This document shows, one piece after another, positions 32,469 to 40,699 of a DNA stretch of 64,000 nucleotides (its first letter is position 1; the number at the start of each line of letters is the position of its first letter). Both the position numbers and the translations under genes were made by a program. The notes under the pieces were generated by a model that was not told the origin of the DNA, ran no database searches, and was given only the letters and a program-made list of their open reading frames with translations. The DNA lies in the NCBI RefSeq assembly GCF_042433955.1, contig NZ_JBHLUH010000013.1, positions 62,001-126,000 on the forward strand, written 5' to 3'. The DNA is from Phytohabitans kaempferiae. GTDB lineage: Bacteria > Actinomycetota > Actinomycetes > Mycobacteriales > Micromonosporaceae.

Positions 32469-32570
32469 GCAGAGATCATGCTGTTTCCGGCGTGTTACGC
32501 CGAACCTCTTGCGGGTAGCCGCCCGGAGGGCTTGTCTGGGGGTAGGTTCCCGCTCCTGACGGGAGGGATG

Positions 32571-33115
<545 letters not shown>

Positions 33116-33119
<4 letters not shown>

Positions 33120-35503
33120 CGATCATGGAGGAGCGCCCGGCCGCCGAGGTGGGCGCGGCGCGGCGGCGCAAGGAGGACGCCCGCCTCATCACCGGCCGCA
33201 CGATGTGGACGGAGAACATCACGCTGCCCGGCATGCTGCACCTGGCGATCCTGCGCAGCCCGATGGCACACGCCCGGATCACCCGGGTCGACGTCTCGGC
33301 GGCGCTGCGCGAGCCAGGGGTCGTGGCGGCCTTCGGTGGCGCCGACGTGGCCGGCGTGCAGGGGAGCCTGCCGTGCGCCTGGCCGGTCACCGAGGACATG
33401 GTGCTGCCCGACCATCCGCCGCTCGCGGTCGACGAGGTGCGGCACGTGGGCGAGGCGGTCGCCGTCGTGGTGGCCCGCGACCGGCCCAGCGCGGTCGACG
33501 CGCTCGCCGCCATCGAGGTCGACTACGAGCCGCTGCCGGTCGTGCTCGACATGCCCGACGCGATCGCCGAGGGCGCCGACCTCGTACACGCCGACAAGGG
33601 CACCAACAAGGCGTACACCTGGATCTTCGACTCCGGCGACGCCGGCACCGGCCAGTCCACCGACACCGCGTTCGCCGGCGCGGAGCTGGTCATCAAGCGG
33701 CGATACGTGCAGCAGCGGCTGATCCCCGCGTTCATGGAGCCGCGCAGCGTCGTCGTCGACCCGACCGGCGACCAGCACACGGTCTACTCGGCCACGCAGA
33801 TCCCGCACATCCTGCGCTTCCTGATGGCGGTCGTCACCGGCACGCCGGAGCACAAGGTGCGCGTGGTCGCTCCGGACGTGGGCGGCGGCTTCGGCGGCAA
33901 GCTCCAGGTCACGGCCGAGGAGATGATCACGTTCATCGCGGCGCAGCGGGTCGGCAAGCCGGTCAAGTACACCGAGTCCCGCTCCGACAGCCTCCTCTCC
34001 GCGCACCACGGGCGCGACCAGATCCAGGAGCTGGAGCTGGCCGCCAAGCGCGACGGCACGGTGCTCGGGCTGCGCGTGCGGCTGCTCGCCAACATGGGCG
34101 CCTACATGGGGCTGGTCACGCCGGGCGTGCCGCTGCTCGGCGCGTTCATGTACAACGCGATCTACAAGTTCCCCAGCTACCGCTTCGAGTGCGTCGGCGT
34201 CTTCACCAACACGACCATCACCGACGCCTACCGCGGCGCCGGGCGGCCCGAGGCCACATTCGCCATTGAGCGGATCATGGACGAGCTGGCCGTCGAGGTC
34301 GGCCTGGACCCCATCGAGGTACGCCGGCGCAACTGGATCAGGCACGAGGAGTTCCCGTTCGACACGGTTGCCGGGCTGACCTACGACTCAGGCAACTACG
34401 AGGCCGCCACCGACAAGGCGTTGAGCCTGTTCGGCTACGACGAGCTGCGGCGCGAGCAGGCCGCCCGGCGGGAGGCCAACGACCCGGTGCAGCTGGGCAT
34501 CGGCGTCTCCACGTACACGGAGATGTGCGGCCTCGCGCCGTCCCGGGTCCTCGGCACCCTGCGGTACGGCGCCGGCGGCTGGGAGACCGCGACCGTGCGC
34601 GTGCTCCCCACCGGCAAGGTCGAGGTGGTCACCGGCACGTCGCCGCACGGCCAGGGGCACGAGACGGCGTGGAGCCAGATCGTGGCCGACCAGCTTGGCG
34701 TCGCGTTCGAGGATGTCGAGGTGCTGCACGGCGACACGCGCACCTCGCACAAAGGGCTCGACACCTACGGCTCCCGCTCGCTCGCGGTCGGCGGCTTCGC
34801 GCTCGTCAATGCCTGCACGCGGGTCCTCGACAAGGCCAAGCCGATCGCCGCGCACCTGCTCGAGTGCGACGTCTCCGACCTGGAGTTCACCGGCGGTGCC
34901 TTCCGGGTCCGGGGTGCGCCCTCGGACGCGGCGGGCAAGACGCTCGCCGACTGCTCGCTGGCCGTCTTCGCGGCGCACGACCTGCCCGACGGTGTCGAGC
35001 CCACATTGGACGCCGAGGCCACCTACGACCCGACCAACTTCTCGTTCCCGCACGGCACGCACCTGTGCGCGACCGAGGTCGACACCGAGACCGGGCGGGT
35101 CACCATCCGGTCCTATGTGGCCGTCGACGACGTAGGGCGGGTCGTCAACCCGCTGATCGTCGAGGGCCAGGTGCACGGCGGCGTGGCGCAGGGCATCGCC
35201 CAGGCGCTCTTCGAGGAGGCCGTCTACGACGACGAGGGCAACCTGCTCACCGGCACCTTCGTCGACTACACGCCGCCGAGCTCGGCCGACCTGCCCGAGA
35301 TCGTGAGCGACCGCACCGAGACGCCCGCGCCGGACCATCCGCTCGGCACCAAGGGCGTCGGCGAGGCCGGCACGATCGCCTCCACGCCGGCCGTGGTCAA
35401 CGCGATCGTCGACGCGCTGCGCCCGTACGGGGTCGACGACATCCGCATGCCGTGCACGCCGGAGCGCGTGTGGCGGGCCATCCAGGGGGGTGACCGGTCG
35501 TGA
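33116..35503 (+). CDS. coxL: Molybdenum hydroxylase large subunit, form II CoxL-like
   Basis: This 795-residue molybdopterin-binding subunit belongs to the xanthine oxidase/CO dehydrogenase family. The active-site loop is AYRGAGR at residues 371-377, the form II signature. True aerobic CO dehydrogenases (form I) have AYxCSFR there, with the copper-binding Cys. The moco-binding segments GGGFGGK and the catalytic Glu region KGVGEAG are present. So the enzyme hydroxylates an unknown substrate, or oxidises CO poorly. It is translationally coupled to coxS and coxM by 4-bp overlaps. Confidence 0.93.
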
Positions 35504-36357
35504 TCCCGGCCGCGTTCGACTACACCAGACCGTCCACCGTGGACGAGGCGGTGCGCGCGCTCGCCGACGGGGGCGAAGACGCCAAGGTGCTCGCCGGCGG
35601 GCAGAGCCTGATCCCCGTGCTGCGGCTGCGCCTGGCCGCGCCCAGCGTGCTGGTCGACCTCGGCGGCGTGGGCGAGCTGCGCGGCGTACGGGACGACGGC
35701 GACGCGCTCGTCATCGGTGCCACCACGCGCCACGCCGACGTGCTCCGCGACCCGCTGATCGCCGAGCACGCGCCGCTGCTCGCCCAGGCCACCGAGACGG
35801 TCGCCGACCGCCAGGTGCGCCACCTGGGCACGCTCGGCGGCTCGCTCTCGCACGCCGACCCCGCCGGCGACCTGCCGAGCGTGGCGGTGGCGCTCGACGC
35901 CTCGTTCGGGATCGCCGGACCGGGCGGCCGGCGCACGGTGCCCGCGTCGGAGTTCTTCGTCGACTTCCTGACCACGGCGCTCGCGCCGGACGAGGTGCTC
36001 GTGTCGGTGCGCGTGCCGAAGCGTCCAGGGTGGACGACCCACTACGAGAAGTTCAACCGGGTCGCCCAGGCGTGGGCCATCGTCGGCGTGGCCGCGGCCG
36101 TGCGCCGGGAGAACGGGAGCATCGCCGAGGCCCGGGTCGCGCTCACCAACATGGGCTCGACCCCGATCCGCGCCTCGGGAGTCGAGGAGGCGCTCGCCGG
36201 CGCACCGGCCACTGTAGACGCTGTGGCGTCCGCGGCCGGCCGGGCCGCCGAGGGGGCCGACCCGCCGTCCGACGTCTTCGCCTCCGCCGACTACCGGAGG
36301 CACCTGGTGACCGTGTTGACGAGGCGGGCCGTCGTATCCGCGGGAGGTATTTCGTGA
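35500..36357 (+). CDS. coxM: Molybdenum hydroxylase FAD-binding medium subunit (CoxM-like)
   Basis: This 285-residue flavoprotein subunit has the two FAD-binding motifs of the family: AGGQSLIP (about residues 32-39), where the first loop binds the FAD pyrophosphate, and LGTLGGSLSHADPAGD (about 107-122). The C-terminal CO-dehydrogenase flavoprotein domain ends the chain. It takes electrons from the small subunit and passes them to the respiratory chain. The gene order S-L-M differs from the Oligotropha M-S-L order. Its GTG start overlaps the coxL stop (GTGA) and its own stop overlaps coxG. Confidence 0.93.
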   Translation: MIPAAFDYTRPSTVDEAVRALADGGEDAKVLAGGQSLIPVLRLRLAAPSVLVDLGGVGELRGVRDDGDALVIGATTRHADVLRDPLIAEHAPLLAQATETVADRQVRHLGTLGGSLSHADPAGDLPSVAVALDASFGIAGPGGRRTVPASEFFVDFLTTALAPDEVLVSVRVPKRPGWTTHYEKFNRVAQAWAIVGVAAAVRRENGSIAEARVALTNMGSTPIRASGVEEALAGAPATVDAVASAAGRAAEGADPPSDVFASADYRRHLVTVLTRRAVVSAGGIS

Positions 36358-37001
36358 AGCTCGACCATTCATTCACCGTGCCGGTCCCCGTCGACGAGGC
36401 GTGGGGCGTGCTGCTCGACGTGCCACGGGTCGCTCCGTGCATGCCGGGCGCCACGCTTGCCGACTTCGACGGCGACGAGTTCAGCGGCACGGTCAAGGTG
36501 AAGGTCGGGCCGATCGTGTTGACGTACACCGGAAAGGGCCGCTTCGTCGAACGCGACGAGGCGGCCCGCCGCGTGGTGGTCGAGGCGTCCGGCCGGGACA
36601 CTCGCGCCTCGGGTACCGCCTCCGCCACGGTCACCGCCACGCTCGTACCCGACGGCGACTCGACCCGCGTCGAGGTGGCGACCGACCTGACCGTGACCGG
36701 CAAGCCGGCGCAGTTCGGCCGGGGCGTGCTCGCCGACGTGGGCGGGCGGCTGATCGGGCAGTTCGCCGACTGCCTCGCGGAGAAGCTGTCCGGGGCGGCC
36801 GGCACCGGAAAGGCGCCCAGCCCACCGCCCGCTCCCGGGCCGCTGATGGCGCCGGAGACCCAGCCCGAGGCGGAGGTCGAGCCGATCGACGTGCTCAGGC
36901 TGTCGGTGGGCACCGCCGCCGCCCGGTACGCCGGACTGATCGCACTCAGCGCCGGCGCCGCCGCGCTCACCTGGCTGGTCATCCGGGCGCTGCGGCGCTG
37001 A
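36354..37001 (+). CDS. coxG: CoxG-like SRPBCC protein with C-terminal membrane anchor
   Basis: This 215-residue protein has an N-terminal SRPBCC domain of the CoxG family (about 1-150: FTVPVPVDEAWGVLLDVPRVAPCMPGA, given as a region), a Pro-rich linker and a single C-terminal membrane helix followed by RALRR. CoxG anchors CO dehydrogenase to the inner face of the membrane in Oligotropha. The same role is likely here. Its GTG overlaps the coxM stop. Confidence 0.9.
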   Translation: MKLDHSFTVPVPVDEAWGVLLDVPRVAPCMPGATLADFDGDEFSGTVKVKVGPIVLTYTGKGRFVERDEAARRVVVEASGRDTRASGTASATVTATLVPDGDSTRVEVATDLTVTGKPAQFGRGVLADVGGRLIGQFADCLAEKLSGAAGTGKAPSPPPAPGPLMAPETQPEAEVEPIDVLRLSVGTAAARYAGLIALSAGAAALTWLVIRALRR

Positions 37002-37013
37002 TACGGTGGCGCG
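37002..37013 (+). promoter_or_regulatory. Leaderless promoter -10 box of hydrolase gene
   Basis: TACGGT at 37002-37007 begins at the base after the coxG stop and lies 6 nt before GTG 37014. The hydrolase may therefore have its own promoter. Confidence 0.5.
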
Positions 37014-37607
37014 GTGGAGGCCACCGACCCGGCGCGAGCGGCGCTCGTCATCCCCGGCGGCATGTTCGGCCCGCACGCGCCCCTGCTGATGTACGCCGCC
37101 GAGGCGGCCCGCGCCCGGGCCGCCTCCGTGCGCCCGTTCTCCTGGAGCCGCCCCGACGAGCCACGCCACCTCGACCCGTCGGCCCGTGGCCCGTGGGTCC
37201 TGGCCGACGTGACCCCGGCGCTCGACCGGCTCGCGCGGGAGTGGCCGGCGGCCACGCCACTGCTGATCGGCAAGTCACTCGGCTCGTACGCCTCGGTGCT
37301 CGCCGCCGACCGCGGACTGCCGGCCGTCTGGCTAACGCCGGTGCTCACCGACCCCTGGGTCGTCGACGGGCTGCGCCGCATGACCGCGCCGTTTCTGCTG
37401 GTGGGCGGCACGGCCGACCGCATGTGGGACGGCGACCTCGCACGCGGGCTGACCCCGCACACACTCGAGGTCGAGGGCGCCGACCACGGCATGCACGTGC
37501 CCGGCCGCCTCGCCAGCTCCGCCGCGGTGCTCGGGCAGGTCGCGACCGCGGTGGAAGACTTCCTGGACGAGGCCGTCTGGCCGAGCCAGCGTCCAGTTGC
37601 TCGTTGA
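37014..37607 (+). CDS. Alpha/beta-hydrolase-fold protein
   Basis: This 197-residue compact hydrolase has the nucleophile elbow GKSLGS (Ser of the catalytic triad at about residue 88), an acid in GGTADRMWD, and the His in GADHGMHV. It is shorter than classical alpha/beta hydrolases and resembles the KANL3/Tex30-like branch. The substrate is unknown. It sits 12 nt after coxG, though a -10 box placed exactly for a leaderless start suggests independent expression. Repeat A copy 3 follows 13 nt after its stop. Confidence 0.8.
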   Translation: MEATDPARAALVIPGGMFGPHAPLLMYAAEAARARAASVRPFSWSRPDEPRHLDPSARGPWVLADVTPALDRLAREWPAATPLLIGKSLGSYASVLAADRGLPAVWLTPVLTDPWVVDGLRRMTAPFLLVGGTADRMWDGDLARGLTPHTLEVEGADHGMHVPGRLASSAAVLGQVATAVEDFLDEAVWPSQRPVAR

Positions 37608-37619
37608 AGCAGAACATTT

Positions 37620-37680
37620 GGGCTACCGCGACGTCCGTCGTGGTCCGGGCCGCCGCTCCCGCGGCCTCGCCCTCCGCGTG
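37620..37680. repeat. Dispersed repeat A, copy 3
   Basis: Reads GGCTACCGCGACGTCC and ends CCTCGCCCTCCGCGTGC on the plus strand, just beyond the hydrolase stop. Same orientation relative to the upstream gene as the other copies. Confidence 0.8.
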
Positions 37681-37812
37681 CACACGACCCCGCCCCGGCC
37701 GGCGCCGAGGTCTGTGTCACGGCGGCCTTCCGGCCGCGGAAACCATCATCGTGGCGCGACGTCCGGCGCCAGGCGACCATGGTCGCCTGGCGCGTCGACC
37801 CCGAAAGGTCCT

Positions 37813-38211
37813 CTACAGCGTGTACTCCAGTGTGTAGGTGTGGCCGCCGTCGGCGTCGACGACGATCTGGCCGGCGCCGCGGATCGTGCGCAGCTCGCCG
37901 GTGCCGGAGTCGGGGACGATCGCCCAGAGCAACGTCTGCCCCGCCTCGGCCTCGGCCGTGGCGCTGTGGTGCAGCACGAACGTGCCGGCCCGCCCGCCGA
38001 CCGTGCCGCTGAACCGCTCGAACCCCACGTACGCGGCGGAGGTCTCCACCGGCGTCGTGCACGTCAGGATGGTCGTGCTGCTGGCACCGGACAGGTCGCC
38101 GGTGAACGTCTTCGTCACCTGCGCTCGCGCCAGCGTCGCCCCCTCCGCCTCGTCGAAGGTCTCCTGGTCCCAGCCGTCGATCGTGAACGTGCCCTTGGCG
38201 TACTCCGTCAT
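37813..38211 (-). CDS. DUF3224-family protein
   Basis: This 132-residue beta-barrel-like protein is typical of DUF3224: it opens KGTFTIDGWDQETFDEAEGATLARA (region), then TFTGDLSGAS, YVGFERFSGTVGGRAGTFVLHH and ends in YTLEYTL. The family resembles allene-oxide-cyclase-like barrels and has no established function. CATGCT (38219-38224, minus strand) lies 7 nt before the ATG at 38211, so a leaderless start is likely. No link to its neighbours is evident. Confidence 0.88.
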   Translation of the reverse strand: MTEYAKGTFTIDGWDQETFDEAEGATLARAQVTKTFTGDLSGASSTTILTCTTPVETSAAYVGFERFSGTVGGRAGTFVLHHSATAEAEAGQTLLWAIVPDSGTGELRTIRGAGQIVVDADGGHTYTLEYTL

Positions 38212-38247
38212 GCCGCCCAGCATGCCGCATGACCCTGACAGCCTGTG

Positions 38248-38592
38248 TCAGGTAGGTCGCTCCCGCTTCGGCAGCTTGCTGACCACCGCCTCGTACGAGG
38301 AGTCGACCGCCTCGCGCACCTCGTCGTCGGGGATCCCGCCGCCGACGCGGAGCGTATTCCAGCCGGAGCGCCCGATGTAGGGCATCACCGACGCGTCCTC
38401 CGGGTAGCGGGCGAGCCACTCGTCGGCCACCTCGCGGTTGGGCCCGCACTTCACGCCCACGCCCGGCGGGCTGGAGCCGAGGAAGGCGAAGATCTTGCTG
38501 CCCACCTTCACCACGACGTCGCCCTCCCAGGGCTCGTCCTGCCACGCACCGGGTTTGTCCAGGCAGTACGCCAGCAACTCGTCCCACGTCAT
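38248..38592 (-). CDS. MmcQ/YjbR-family protein
   Basis: This 114-residue protein of the MmcQ/YjbR (CyaY-like double-wing) family opens WDELLAYCLDKPGAW and has VVVKVGSKIFAFLG, a phase of the fold that binds DNA in some members. The biological role is unknown. TAGCCT (38599-38604 on the minus strand) is 6 nt before the ATG. A second member of the family is encoded divergently at 38744. Confidence 0.87.
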   Translation of the reverse strand: MTWDELLAYCLDKPGAWQDEPWEGDVVVKVGSKIFAFLGSSPPGVGVKCGPNREVADEWLARYPEDASVMPYIGRSGWNTLRVGGGIPDDEVREAVDSSYEAVVSKLPKRERPT

Positions 38593-38596
38593 GAGG

Positions 38597-38722
38597 TCAG
38601 GCTAGGAGAAGACCGAGCCCGAGGGTGACCGTGCCGGCGGCCAGCGCGGCGGCGCCCAGCCACAGGAACCAGAAGAAGCTGTTGGGCTGGGTCCCAGGAG
38701 CACGGCGTCGACCGCCAAACAT
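38597..38722 (-). CDS. Possible 41-residue membrane peptide
   Basis: A 42-codon frame, ATG at 38722, encodes FGGRRRAPGTQPNSFFWFLW and then a single hydrophobic helix rich in Ala, Leu and Gly, ending LLLA. The positive N-terminus and one helix are typical of small membrane proteins. The ribosome-binding site is weak (CCGGAA), and it lies between two divergent MmcQ genes with its end overlapping the promoter of one. It may not be expressed. Confidence 0.4.
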   Translation of the reverse strand: MFGGRRRAPGTQPNSFFWFLWLGAAALAAGTVTLGLGLLLA

Positions 38723-38731
38723 TTCCGGAGG

Positions 38732-38743
38732 TACGGTGGCCTG
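38732..38743 (+). promoter_or_regulatory. Leaderless promoter -10 box of second MmcQ gene
   Basis: TACGGT at 38732-38737, then 6 nt, then ATG at 38744. Confidence 0.5.
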
Positions 38744-39091
38744 ATGGTGACTGCGGACGACATCCGGCGCGTGGCGCTCTCGCTACCCCGGGCCTACGAG
38801 GCGCTCGTGCGCGACCGGGTCAAGTTCCGGGTCGGCCGCATCGTGTTCGTGTCGCTCTCGGCAGACGAGACGGTCATGGGCTTCGGCTATCCGAAGGAGG
38901 AGCGGGCCGCGCTGATCGCCGCCGAGCCGGAGAAGTTCTTCATGCCGATCAGGTCCGACGAGCGATACAACTGGGTCCGCGTGTGGCTCGCGAAGATCGA
39001 CGAAGGCGAGATGCGCGAGCTGGTCACCGACGCCTGGCGGATGTGCGTGCCCAAGAAGGTAATCGCGGAGTACGAGGCGTCGCCGCGCTGA
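38744..39091 (+). CDS. MmcQ/YjbR-family protein, second copy
   Basis: This 115-residue protein belongs to the MmcQ/YjbR family: TADDIRRVALSLPRAYEAL, then RVGRIVFVSLSADETVMGFGYPK and a C-terminal helix MRELVTDAWRMCVPKKVI. It is only a distant paralogue of the divergent gene ending at 38592. The role is unknown. The leaderless -10 box supports ATG 38744. Confidence 0.85.
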   Translation: MVTADDIRRVALSLPRAYEALVRDRVKFRVGRIVFVSLSADETVMGFGYPKEERAALIAAEPEKFFMPIRSDERYNWVRVWLAKIDEGEMRELVTDAWRMCVPKKVIAEYEASPR

Positions 39092-39104
39092 GCCGGCCCC
39101 GCGC

Positions 39105-39527
39105 TCAGCTCGCCCGCTGGGTCTTCCAGCGCGGGGCCGGGAAGGCGTGCGCCTCCAGCGCAGGCGGGAGCGGGGCGACGCCGGGGCCGCCCGCCCGCAT
39201 CCACGCGGCGATCCGCGCCTCCGCGTCGCCGTCGAGCACGCAGCCCAGCCAGACCGGGCGGGCGCCGTCGCGGCGGGCGGCCGGGGCGGGCTGCACCACG
39301 ACCACATTGGACTCCCCGCAGACGTTGAGGCAGTCGCTGACCCGTACCCGATGCTGCTGGCCCGCCGCGGCGCGGAAGCGACCCACCTGGCCGTCGTGGT
39401 CGACGCCGGGGTGTTTGCGGGTCGTGCCGCAGCAGCAGCCGCGGCAGATCGTCAGCGTGACCGGGGCGGCCGGTGCGCCCGCCGGCGCGGCGCCGGCGGG
39501 CGGCGCCGCGCCTTCTGGCCCGGGCAA
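39105..39527 (-). CDS. Thioredoxin-like [2Fe-2S] ferredoxin-type protein
   Basis: This 140-residue protein has the cysteine pattern of thioredoxin-like [2Fe-2S] proteins, CRGCCCGTTRKHPG (Cys28, 31, 32, 33) and DCLNVC near the middle. An Ala-rich N-terminus and a Trp-containing C-terminus follow. It is the last gene of the cbtB-cbtA transcript behind a cobalamin riboswitch, so a link with cobalt handling or electron supply to corrin synthesis is plausible. TTG at 39527 is the assumed start, 4 nt after the cbtA stop; the first 20 residues are low complexity, so the start may be further in. Confidence 0.75.
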   Translation of the reverse strand: MPGPEGAAPPAGAAPAGAPAAPVTLTICRGCCCGTTRKHPGVDHDGQVGRFRAAAGQQHRVRVSDCLNVCGESNVVVVQPAPAARRDGARPVWLGCVLDGDAEARIAAWMRAGGPGVAPLPPALEAHAFPAPRWKTQRAS

Positions 39528-39531
39528 CGGC

Positions 39532-40257
39532 TCACGCCGCGGTCGTGGCGCGCACGCGGCGAGGCGTGAGCAGCAGGCCGAAGCTCAGCCCGAACACCGT
39601 CCACAGTGCCGCCAGCTCGGCCACCGACGCGAGCCGGAAGTCCCACAGCAGCGCGGCCGGGATGTCGGCCGGCACACCGTCGGGAGTGGACGGCCACGTC
39701 ATCAGCAGCGCGGTGTAGCCGACAGCGCCGACCGCCACCCCGGCGGCCGCGCGGTAGGCGGGCGGCCACGGGCGTGCGGCGAGCCGGTCGTGCACGAGGA
39801 AGGCCAGCCAGGTCACCGCGATCGCCGCGGCGATGAGCGTGAAGTACTGCACCGTGCGCTCGGTCACCGTGTCCGGGTCGCCGACGCCGGGCGGGTTGGC
39901 AGGGTACTTGAGAGCGGGCAGCAGCGCCACGGTCGTGAACGCGAGAAACGCGAGCAGCGCCGCGCGGCCGAAGTCGGTGGTGCCCGGCAGCCGGTGGCGC
40001 ACGCGGGCGAAGACCACGCCCACCACGAGCGCGAGGCAGACGGCGACGGCGGCCGCGGCGACCATGCCGCCGAAGACCTGCGTGGCGCGGCTGAACAGCG
40101 GCTCCTCGTCCGAAGTGGAGCGTGCCGCCTCGATCGCGAGCGCGTCGTCGATCCGCGGCTCCACGACGAGGAGGGCGGCGAGTGCGGCGGCCACGCCGGC
40201 GAACAGCCCAGCGAGAGCCGCCCGGCGCAGCACGGCGCCGAGGGTGAGGGGAGTCAT
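39532..40257 (-). CDS. cbtA: Cobalt transporter subunit CbtA
   Basis: This 241-residue membrane protein has about five hydrophobic segments and the conserved CbtA features: LAGLFAGVAAALAALLVVEPRI near the start, then a soluble loop, and YPANPPGVGDPDTV. CbtA is predicted to carry cobalt and is normally encoded with the one-helix CbtB under a B12 riboswitch, exactly as here. It supplies cobalt to CobN-type chelatase. It starts 4 nt after the cbtB stop. Confidence 0.92.
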   Translation of the reverse strand: MTPLTLGAVLRRAALAGLFAGVAAALAALLVVEPRIDDALAIEAARSTSDEEPLFSRATQVFGGMVAAAAVAVCLALVVGVVFARVRHRLPGTTDFGRAALLAFLAFTTVALLPALKYPANPPGVGDPDTVTERTVQYFTLIAAAIAVTWLAFLVHDRLAARPWPPAYRAAAGVAVGAVGYTALLMTWPSTPDGVPADIPAALLWDFRLASVAELAALWTVFGLSFGLLLTPRRVRATTAA

Positions 40258-40261
40258 CGGG

Positions 40262-40450
40262 CTAGTGGCAGGGAACGCCGAGCGCGTGCCGGCCGTCGTG
40301 CGTGAACTCGTGGATCTGCTCCGCGAACGCTGTGCCGTTGAGCTGCAACAACACGAAAACGACAGCCAGTGCGGCGGCCGCGAGCAGCCAGGCTGCGGCG
40401 GGCACGCGGATCTGTGCGACGGATGCTGTGGGTGCCGAGGGTGCGGCCAT
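40262..40450 (-). CDS. cbtB: Cobalt transporter subunit CbtB
   Basis: This 62-residue single-helix membrane protein ends with the His-rich cobalt-binding tail EFTHDGRHALGVPCH, the CbtB signature. The helix is at about 20-40. It is directly downstream of a cobalamin riboswitch on the minus strand, so its expression should fall when B12 is plentiful. Confidence 0.92.
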   Translation of the reverse strand: MAAPSAPTASVAQIRVPAAAWLLAAAALAVVFVLLQLNGTAFAEQIHEFTHDGRHALGVPCH

Positions 40451-40497
40451 GCCAGGTGTTCCTCTCGTCCATGCCTCGTGGCGATGCGGTCGAACTG

Positions 40498-40650
40498 CCA
40501 CGGCCGGTCTCCTGGCTCCCGGATCGACACGCTCCCTCGACCTTCCCAGACCGTCGCCGGCCCAGTGGTGTTGCGAGGGAGCACTCCCCGGTCACAGTGG
40601 CGAGGACCACGCCGGATTTTCACCGGCTTCCCGAGCACCGTGGCTTGGGC
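40498..40650 (-). ncRNA. Cobalamin riboswitch upstream of cbtB
   Basis: On the minus strand the conserved elements appear in order: GGGAAGCCGGTGAAAATCC, the B12-box region CGCCACTGTGACCGGGGAG, then GGGAAGG, and finally GGGAGCCAGGAGACCGGCC. They match the AdoCbl riboswitch class. The cbtB ATG follows about 50 nt later. The divergent chlID gene starts about 50 nt from the other end. Confidence 0.93.
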
Positions 40651-40699
40651 AGCGTAACTCTGAACTGGTGTTTGACGCCAGCCCTCCGGCTGGGTCAGC

